From: Ceratopteris richardii
Taxonomy: Eukaryota; Streptophyta; Polypodiopsida; Polypodiales; Pteridaceae
Direction: 5' to 3'
Assembly (NCBI GenBank): GCA_020310875.1
Contig: CM035413.1
Location: 185,537,855 to 185,601,854, forward strand
Length of the DNA stretch: 64,000 bases
Under the pieces are notes generated by a model. That model ran no database searches and was not told the DNA's origin. It worked only from the letters and a program-made list of their open reading frames with translations. Shown here in pieces: positions 57,330-64,000 of the stretch (the stretch's first letter is position 1; each line of letters opens with the position of its first letter). Position numbers and translations under genes: made by a program.

Positions 57330-58430
57330 ATGGATCACTCGAGAGTACTACTCAGATGTGTTCCCCCACATGAATATGCTTCAGTCATTAACATGGCCCA
57401 TACTGTCCCAACCAGAGGACATTTTGCAGCTGATCTGACTCACCGAAAGATTTTGCAGAGTGAATTGTGGTGGCCAACGATGTATTGTGATGTGACCAAG
57501 TCTATACAACAATGTGACGAGTGCCAGCATTCCGGTCAACCTTTATAGAGACATTACTTTCCTCTCCAACCCGTAGTGCCTCTTGAACCTTTTCAGAAAT
57601 GGGGCTTGGATTTTATCGGACTGATTACACCTCCGACGACAGTCACCAATAATAGATATATTCTTACATGCACAGATTATGCAACTAGATGGGCCAAGGC
57701 ATGGGCTTTGCGATCAGCTGCAGCGGCTATGGTTGTTAAATGCTTAATGAAGGATACCTTTCCGCGTTACGGAATACCCTTGGAGATCATCACTGATCAA
57801 GGTACGCACTTTGCAAATACATTAATGCAAGTGCTTACGAAAACATTCCAGATTGTGCATAAATTCAGTTCTCTTTATTACCCATGAGCAAATGGACTTG
57901 TTGAGAGTACCAACAAATCTCTCTTAAACATCTTGAAGAAACTGGTGTTAGATTGCCCAGAGAGATGGGACCAATTTCTCCCTGTTGTACTATGGGCTTA
58001 TCGTACTACATACAAAGTGGCGACCGGAACAACTCCTTTTAAGTTGGCGTATGGATTGGAAGCCATTTCTCTAATGGAACTGGTGGTTCCCAGTTTGTGT
58101 GTGGCTCTGGAACGGAAGCTCTTACTAAAAGAATCTTTTTCCTTTCGTTTTGAGGTCTTACGGTCCCTGGATGAACAGCGTCTGGAGAAGTTTCTAGTGC
58201 TACAGGAAGTGCAGCTGAGATAAGCCAAAACCCATGATCGTTTCCTCAAAACCCCCGTGTTTACGATAAACCAATTGGTCCTCTTCTATAACGCTAAGCT
58301 AATAGATCTATCGGAAAGTTTAAATTGCGTTGGTTCGGTCCTTACCGTATTGCTGAACAAGTGGGACCCGCAACTTTTCGGTTGGCAACCTTAATCGGTG
58401 TCCTCCTTCCAAAAGCGATTAACGGCTCCA
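57330..58430 (+). pseudogene. Gypsy-2 integrase
   Basis: The HHCC unit (MAHTVPTRGHFAADLTHRK with CDECQ) lies at 57,390-57,535. The core shows KWGLDFIGLI (first Asp), TDQGTHFAN (second Asp) and, after a TGA at 57,885, NGLVESTNKS (Glu). Downstream are VVLWAYRTTYKVATGTTPFK and LEVVQLR-like charged segments. Stops at 57,546, 57,885 and 58,221 and a decayed C-terminus make it non-functional. Confidence 0.9.
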
Positions 58431-58799
58431 AGCTTTGCCCCTATCACCCGCCATCTACCAACTCATGAGGTGTCTTTGGTATTTTTACTCTTTTTCGCTT
58501 GTCACTTGATTTTCTTTTCTGCTCTCTATGTTTCGGTTGACCAACTGACCGTAATCCTTCCATTTTCTTATCTAACCATGATTAATAGCCGCCTCTATGT
58601 TGCTACTTCTGTTAATGCATGCATTTCACCATTATGTCAGTAGATTTCCAATACTGCGTTATGATTAGGGTTCTTGCCGCCTATTTCTTTGCAGTGTTTC
58701 TACTTAAGCTTGTTCCTTTCGTTGTTAATTGATATTGTGTTTTTTTGTGTGTTTGCAACCCGTGTGTGCTCTGTGTCTTCGTTTATCTCTGCTTGCACC

Positions 58800-59462
58800 A
58801 TGGAAGCTCTTGCTAACATAGTAACCTTCCGTGCTGGTCTCACTCCGGATGTGAGTGAGTATTTGCATGCTCGGGGATTTTTGGCCTTCGCTGAATTGCC
58901 TTGGCATTCAGTGGAGTGTCACCCCTTCCATGCGCAGATCATTTCTGCCATCGCCGCCATGCCTGCTACAGAGCAGTGTTGGCCATTAACGTGTTTAAAC
59001 CCCTATGTCGTAGTTACTCTAAACATGGTTGTTGATGGATTCCATCTCCCTCAGGAAGGTTTGGTTGATGGACCACTCCTTCCAATTGCAACCATGAAGG
59101 AATTGTACTTACAGCACTTAGGGGTCACCACCAAGGTCAATTTGAAGGATTACATCTTCAGAGATGTACCACCCCTACAGTGGAATCCTATCCACAAAGC
59201 GAAAGAGGATTCTATCTCTATGCATTCTGGAAGTTCGCCTGATCCATCATGGCTGCATGAAGATACTCACTTGTGCATGTGAAAGGTTGCGGAGGAAGAG
59301 GAGAAGTGCCTAAAAGCGAGAGAAGAAGAAACCTCTCAAGGAGAAAGACCAATTAAAGACCCAGCCTATACACCGATGATCTTTCCAGATGAGGAATTTG
59401 AGCCTCATGGTTGGGCAGAAATCTTAGCTACCATGGGCATTGCAGTCAATGAAGAACAATGA
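58800..59462 (+). pseudogene. Chimeric ORF: unknown N-terminus fused to gypsy-1 linker sequence
   Basis: An ATG in good context at 58,800 opens 161 codons to TGA at 59,280. Residues 1 to about 98 (MEALANIVTF, DVSEYLHARGFLAF) match nothing else in the window. From about 59,100 the frame continues as LQHLGVTTKVNLKDY, WNPIHKAK and LHEDTHLCM, a close copy of gypsy-1 30,725-30,890. Past the TGA the similarity goes on in frame through DEEFEPHGWAEILATMGIAV to about 59,460. The N-terminal part could belong to a gypsy-2 3' coding region, but this is a guess. No function is assigned. Confidence 0.7.
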
Positions 59463-59578
59463 TTGTGTGAAATATGGAGCATTTAGTTCTCTCATGTTTT
59501 GGTTTTGCATTGGGCATACATTAACCATGTAGTCCCCTCTACAAGTATAACATCGCTTCAACGAGGTGATGTGGTTCA

Positions 59579-60850
59579 TGTTGGAGCAAGTCTATGACAA
59601 GCCTAAGTATTGGCTTGAGTCTCACAAAGTCTTAGAAGAATCTTTAAAAAGAAGACTATGTAAAGTTCACTTGTGAACTACCTCTTGTAACTTTTGAAGA
59701 GTTTACTTAATGTAAAAGTAAAAGAATCTTAAGTGGTTGAGTCCACTTGATCAAGAATGGAAAGAGGAGCCACGAATTCGTGATTTGTGGTAGGTAGAGA
59801 ATCAAATCAATCATTGATTGATTGGAGAGTGATTGAGGGAAGTTAGCCTCCCAAACTCAACTATAAATAGATGGCAGTTTTAGTCGTGGTTAGAGAGACC
59901 TATGTGAAGACCTCCAAGAGCTGAGCTTTATGCCATATCAAGGTGTGATTACAAGTCACACACATGTATCAGTAAGTCATTGTATTGTACAAGCAATATA
60001 CTTTCATTTTCATGATTATTTGAGTTCACCTTTCCATGTTCTTGTGAAGTGTACTACTCACTGCCATTACTCTCAGTTTTCTCAGTCAGCTTGCAGAGAT
60101 GTTTTCTCTGAGCTTGGTGCATCATTTTCAATGATTTAACTTGGTAAAGTTAGCTCTATAAGTCTACTATATGCTCACAAATTTTCATGTCATTTGGAAG
60201 TTGCAATCTTCAGTTATGCTCATTTGAAGTCAACAGGGTCTGTTCATCTTCACTTCTCTGTCAGGTACCCGACTTTTTCACTCATCTTGTCAGAGCCATT
60301 TCTCAGTGGTTACTTATGCAAATTCAGTTATTTAAAGCTTGTTGGATTCAGCTTACTTTCTAGTTTAACTATACAAATTTTCATAATCATTGGATTTCTA
60401 CATTTTGAGTTATGTTGATTTTTCGGGTTACTGATCTATTTCTGTAGCAGCCCGTGAAAATCGGGATGATGTCATCACTTGTTAAAACTCATTCTCAGTG
60501 TGTGGTTCATTATTTTTTATGATATTACTCTTGAGAGTTAGCTCTTTAAGTTGCCTAGACTTCCCCAAGAGGAATTGAGCTAATTGCTGCTGTGCTCAGA
60601 GAATTATGTAAAACACTGGACAGGTGTATGAACCAAGAATAGCAAGTTTTCACCTCTGAGCTAACTCCAACTTATCTGTTTTGATCTATCTTTTTGAGAG
60701 TGATCTTCCAAGGTACATAGGGTGTCTAATACATCCATTGGCAAGCTAAAAGGGCCCACCATATACTCCTGGAGTTCATTTGGCTGGTGTAGATCAAGGA
60801 TTTTGCAACACCTCTTCATCTTCAAGCACATACCTATCTATCTCTTCACA
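59579..60850 (+). repeat. Copia-1 5' LTR (about 1.27 kb)
   Basis: It begins TGTTGGAGCAAG, a common copia LTR start, and ends TCTCTTCACA just before the PBS. No second copy is in the window. It contains a TATA box and no supported gene; the short frames at 59,930-60,420 are not recognised. Confidence 0.8.
59862..59869 (+). promoter_or_regulatory. Copia-1 LTR TATA box
   Basis: TATAAATA in CTCAACTATAAATAGATGGC lies about 285 bp into the LTR, a usual place for the U3 promoter. It would drive the element's genomic RNA. Confidence 0.6.
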
Positions 60851-60851
60851 G

Positions 60852-60863
60852 TGGTATGAGAGC
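60852..60863 (+). promoter_or_regulatory. Copia-1 primer-binding site
   Basis: TGGTATGAGAGC is one base off the standard plant copia site TGGTATCAGAGC, complementary to initiator tRNA-Met. An ATG at 60,856 lies inside it, so the true start codon is more likely 60,877. Confidence 0.85.
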
Positions 60864-60876
60864 AAGGTTGGACAAC

Positions 60877-63363
60877 ATGGCAGATGGATTTCCTTCATCA
60901 ATTGACAAATTGGATAGAGGTAATTACTCAGCTTGGTCATTAAGAATGGAAGCTTATCTCCAAGGTAGAAGGTTATATGGTTATGTGGCTGGAGATGAAG
61001 TTATGCCAAGTTTCAGGAACAAAAGTCAACCAACACAAGAAGAGCAAGAAAGATTGAGCACATGGTGCTCCAAGGATGCACTTGCAAGGTCTTATCTCCT
61101 CAACTCTATCTCAGATTTTTTGTTGCCTCACATTAGAAGTTGTAAGACATCTCAGGAAGTGTGGGATGCACTTGAAGCTTTCTTTTCTTCAAGTACCAAA
61201 GCTAGGAAGCATCAACTATGGCTGGAGTTCACAACTCTCAAGAAGGCTCCCAAACAAAATGTGACTGATTTTGTCACAAAGCTCAAGGACATAGCGGATC
61301 AGTTGGGAAGCATTGGAGAGGTAATAGATGAAGAGCAAATTGTAAGGCAGGTCATCAATGGCTTGAAGGCAGATGATAAGTGGGAAGCATTCACCACAGC
61401 TATGGATTTGTACATGGACATGCATGTACCTGATTTCAACACACTCATTGGACAACTACTTACTCAAGAGGCAAAGCTTATCAAAAATGGAGAAAGCTCT
61501 AAAGTTAATCAATCTTCAGCTTTATACATGGATAAAAGCAAGTCTAAAGATAACAAAGGAAAGGCAAAGAGAGTGGATGATGAAGCAGGTACATATCAAG
61601 CTAACTATGCAGGTAGAGGAAGACATGGCAGAGGTAGAGGAAGAGGAGGTAGACAAGGCAGGGGGAGATCCCAAGACTCCAACTCATGTTCTATTTGTGG
61701 ATTAACTAATCATACAACTGAAAATTGCTTTAGGAATTCCAGGAATCAAAGAGGCAGAGGATACAATAGAGGAAGTTATGGCTACTCAAGAGGAAGGTTC
61801 AACAACTACCATGGCAACTACAACAACTACAATCATTCAAACTATCAAGGAGGCTACAAAGGAAGGAGAGACTACAATAACTACACAGAAGACTCAAACA
61901 AAGAGGATTCATTATTGATCATGAACATGGCTATGCCACAAGGTAAATCTGATGAGCATATTTTCTACATAGATTCAGGTTGTTCAAATCATGTGGCAGG
62001 AAATGTGGCACTCCTATCAGATTTAGAAGATCCAAGGAATAAGCATGAGGTACAAACAGGAGATGATACAAAACATCCTGTGGAGAAAATAGGCAATGTC
62101 AAAGCACCTGATGGAAACATCAACCTACTCAGTAAGGTACTCTATGTCCCTACCATTACAAAGAATTTGATAAGTGTTGGGCAGATAGTAGAGAAAGGGT
62201 TGCAAGTCAGGTTCACAAAAGCAGGAGCATTTGTTGAAGATCCAAGTCAAGGATTCAGAAGAATTGCAAAAGGTGAAAAGACAGGTAGATTGTTCACATT
62301 TGAATTACAGGACACTAGAAACATTGCTCTCTTTAATTATGGTAGTCAGACACTCACAGAATTGGAAGTATGGCACAAAAGGTTAGCACATATTGGTGAA
62401 AGGTCATTAAAGCAAATCTGCAGGGACCAAAGTGTACTTGGACTTCCTAATTTGTCAAAACAACATATGATTTATAAGTGTAGTGCATGTCAATTTGGAA
62501 AGTCTCACAGGTTACCATTCATGAAGAAAGGTTATATGCATGGAGATCTCTTGGAGTTGGTTCATACAGATGTATGGGGACCTAGCAAGGAAGCTTCAAT
62601 ATCTGGATCAAGGTATTATGTTTCCTTTATTGATGATTGCAGCAGATGGACTATCCTATTCTTTATGAAACACAAAGATGAAGTTTTTTCATGTTTCAAA
62701 AGATATTTGGCTCTTGTGGAGAATCAAACAGGTAAATCACTAAAAAGGCTAAGGTCAGATGGAGGGGGAGAATACTTCTCCCATGATTTTGATTCTTTTC
62801 TTCAAGAAAGAGGAATCAAAAGAGAGGTAACTACAAGGTACACTCCTGAGCAAAATGGAGTGGCAGAAAGGAGGAATAGAACAATTGTTGAAGCTGCAAG
62901 GTCTATGTTAAATGAAAAGCATTTACCTAATTACTTATGGGCTGAGGCTGTATCTACAGCCACTTACTTGATTAACAGGTTGCCTTCAAAATCCCTTGAT
63001 GGGATGACTCCATATGAGGCTTGGAATGGAAGAAGACCAAGCTTAGATCATTGTAAAATTTTTGGATGTATTGCTTTTGCTCATGTTCCTTCACAGGTTA
63101 GAGGCAAGATGGATCCAAAGGCAGAAAGGTGTGTATTTATTGGATATGACAACAATCAAAAGGGCTACAGGTTATACAACCCTACCAACAAAGGATTCTT
63201 GGTAAGCAGAGATGTAGTTTTTGATGAGAACAATTCATGGTATGAAGATTCATGCAGAAAGGTCAATTTACCATATAATCTTGAAGAAGATTTTCCAAAG
63301 CTTGGTAGAGAACAACCGAAGATTGAAGAACAAGACACCTCAGAGGATGATGAAGAATCTTAG
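60877..63363 (+). CDS. Copia-1 Gag-protease-integrase polyprotein
   Basis: The chosen start is the ATG at 60,877 (MADGFPSSIDKLDRGNYSAW), since the upstream in-frame ATG lies in the PBS. Gag (about residues 1-210) shows YSAWSLRMEAYLQGR and the UBN2-type core. An Arg/Gly/Tyr/Asn-rich segment surrounds the zinc knuckle CSICGLTNHTTENC (CX2CX4HX4C, about residue 270). Protease has FYIDSGCSNHV (DSG, about residue 366). GAG-pre-integrase has EVWHKRLAHIGERSLKQI and CSACQFGKSH. Integrase has LVHTDVWGPS, FIDDCSRWT, RSDGGGEYFS and EQNGVAERRNR, giving the DDE triad. It ends at TAG 63,361-63,363. The 829-codon frame is uninterrupted and looks recently active. The product forms particles, matures itself and integrates element DNA. 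Confidence 0.95.
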   Translation: MADGFPSSIDKLDRGNYSAWSLRMEAYLQGRRLYGYVAGDEVMPSFRNKSQPTQEEQERLSTWCSKDALARSYLLNSISDFLLPHIRSCKTSQEVWDALEAFFSSSTKARKHQLWLEFTTLKKAPKQNVTDFVTKLKDIADQLGSIGEVIDEEQIVRQVINGLKADDKWEAFTTAMDLYMDMHVPDFNTLIGQLLTQEAKLIKNGESSKVNQSSALYMDKSKSKDNKGKAKRVDDEAGTYQANYAGRGRHGRGRGRGGRQGRGRSQDSNSCSICGLTNHTTENCFRNSRNQRGRGYNRGSYGYSRGRFNNYHGNYNNYNHSNYQGGYKGRRDYNNYTEDSNKEDSLLIMNMAMPQGKSDEHIFYIDSGCSNHVAGNVALLSDLEDPRNKHEVQTGDDTKHPVEKIGNVKAPDGNINLLSKVLYVPTITKNLISVGQIVEKGLQVRFTKAGAFVEDPSQGFRRIAKGEKTGRLFTFELQDTRNIALFNYGSQTLTELEVWHKRLAHIGERSLKQICRDQSVLGLPNLSKQHMIYKCSACQFGKSHRLPFMKKGYMHGDLLELVHTDVWGPSKEASISGSRYYVSFIDDCSRWTILFFMKHKDEVFSCFKRYLALVENQTGKSLKRLRSDGGGEYFSHDFDSFLQERGIKREVTTRYTPEQNGVAERRNRTIVEAARSMLNEKHLPNYLWAEAVSTATYLINRLPSKSLDGMTPYEAWNGRRPSLDHCKIFGCIAFAHVPSQVRGKMDPKAERCVFIGYDNNQKGYRLYNPTNKGFLVSRDVVFDENNSWYEDSCRKVNLPYNLEEDFPKLGREQPKIEEQDTSEDDEES

Positions 63364-64000
63364 ATGGAAAAGATCAAAGCATGGAAGTCTAAAGGTAAAG
63401 CAAAATTGCAGGAACTTGGACATGAGGTAGAATCATCACATCATGGCCTAAGAAGATCTATGAGGGAAAAGAAAAAACCAGAAAGGTATGGGTTTGACAC
63501 CTCATTAGTAACTAAACATTCTATCTACATAGCACAAGACATAAACCAAGAGGAGCCATCATCATTTGAAGAGGCCAAAGCAAAAACAGAATGGAAGCAT
63601 GCAATGAAGGAAGAGATTGAAGCACTTGAGGAAAACAACACTTGGGATTTGGTGCCCAAGACTTCATCCATGAAGGTAATAGGCTCAAGATGGGTCTATA
63701 AACTCAAGAAGAACTCTGATGGTTCCATTAACAGGTATAAGGCAAGGCTTGTAGCAAAAGGCTTTGCACAAACTCAGGGAATTGATTATGAGGAGACTTT
63801 CTCTCCCGTGGCAAAGATGCCTACTATTAGGGTTTTGCTTAGTATTGCCTCTTCCAAGAATTGGAAGATACTTCAACTAGATGTAAAGAATGCATTCTTG
63901 AATGGTTGGATAACAGAAGAGGTATATATGGCACAACCACCTGGTTTTGAGAATCAAGTTTATCCTGATTATGTGTGTAAACTTAACAAAGCATTGTATG
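63364..64000 (+). CDS. Copia-1 reverse transcriptase, start (partial, continues beyond window)
   Basis: The same frame as gag-PR-IN resumes immediately after the TAG. A charged linker leads to [75 protein letters not shown], and [20 protein letters not shown] with the motif A Asp in QLDVKNAFL. It runs to the window end without a stop; YVDD and RNase H would lie beyond. If the TAG is not read through, RT would not be made as one polyprotein. Confidence 0.93.
   Translation, partial: MEKIKAWKSKGKAKLQELGHEVESSHHGLRRSMREKKKPERYGFDTSLVTKHSIYIAQDINQEEPSSFEEAKAKTEWKHAMKEEIEALEENNTWDLVPKTSSMKVIGSRWVYKLKKNSDGSINRYKARLVAKGFAQTQGIDYEETFSPVAKMPTIRVLLSIASSKNWKILQLDVKNAFLNGWITEEVYMAQPPGFENQVYPDYVCKLNKALY

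Larger units (their letters stand above)
52218..58430 (+). mobile_element. Gypsy-2: second Ty3/gypsy element, 3' end missing
   Basis: The element has a 502-bp 5' LTR, a canonical PBS, gag, zinc knuckles, a protease-like domain, RT-RNase H and integrase in Ty3/gypsy order. No 3' LTR copy of 52,218-52,719 was found before the chimeric ORF at 58,800, so the right end is deleted or rearranged. Coding sequence differs clearly from gypsy-1 throughout. Confidence 0.9.
59579..64000 (+). mobile_element. Copia-1: Ty1/copia element, near-intact, runs off the window
   Basis: A TG...CA LTR (59,579-60,850) is followed by a PBS of the initiator-Met class and a long gag-protease-integrase frame, then RT up to the last base. 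The order gag-PR-IN-RT defines Ty1/copia. One in-frame TAG at 63,361 is the only break seen. The minus-strand remnants at 1-330 and 19,507-21,059 are from the same family. Confidence 0.93.

Overview
The window is nuclear DNA of a land plant with a large, repeat-rich genome. The evidence is the presence of plant Ty3/gypsy and Ty1/copia LTR retrotransposons, a plant CACTA (En/Spm) transposase with spliced introns, and PPR-protein coding fragments. The LYGKCG-type PPR repeats and long microsatellites would fit a seed-free plant (fern or lycophyte) or a gymnosperm, but the sequence does not settle this. I found no intact cellular gene. Nearly everything recognisable is a mobile element, a fragment of one, or simple-sequence DNA.

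Layout. 1-2,800: an inverted copia pol fragment, a possible gypsy end and SINE-like stretch, then about 2.2 kb of CA/ATGC-rich minisatellite. 2,842-7,120: two CACTA-type genes lying tail to tail, a three-exon transposase-associated gene (+) and a spliced Tnp2 gene (-), with microsatellites in and between them. 7,140-8,760: TG, decamer and AT arrays and a 314-bp fold-back element. 8,907-19,496: a non-autonomous LTR retrotransposon (called element A) whose roughly 3.7-kb LTRs each carry the same PPR-gene fragment, and whose interior encodes only a zinc-knuckle/coiled-coil gag-like protein. 19,507-23,790: a mosaic of copia (-), gypsy gag (+) and copia (+) pieces. 24,360-25,290: tandem and GA-rich repeats.

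25,545-40,936: a 15.4-kb Ty3/gypsy element (gypsy-1) with both LTRs, PBS, PPT, gag, protease, RT-RNase H and integrase. It also has a palindrome array in its leader, a second protease-like domain after integrase, and a roughly 4.2-kb extra coding region before the 3' LTR. 42,012-51,560: a copia shard, TG/CT repeats, one CACTA terminus, a minus-strand copia element with LTR-like flanks, and gypsy integrase and gag shards. 51,740-52,217: a partial LTR of the gypsy-1 type, cut by a second gypsy element (gypsy-2, 52,218 to about 58,430). 58,800-59,462: a chimeric reading frame ending in gypsy-1-derived sequence. 59,579-64,000: a young copia element with LTR, PBS and a long gag-PR-IN frame that runs off the window in RT.

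The genes act as element life-cycle modules: gag packages RNA, protease matures the polyprotein, RT/RNase H copies RNA into DNA, and integrase or Tnp2 moves the DNA. The least expected items are the PPR-bearing LTRs of element A, the tandemly repeated PBS junction there, and the extra modules of gypsy-1.
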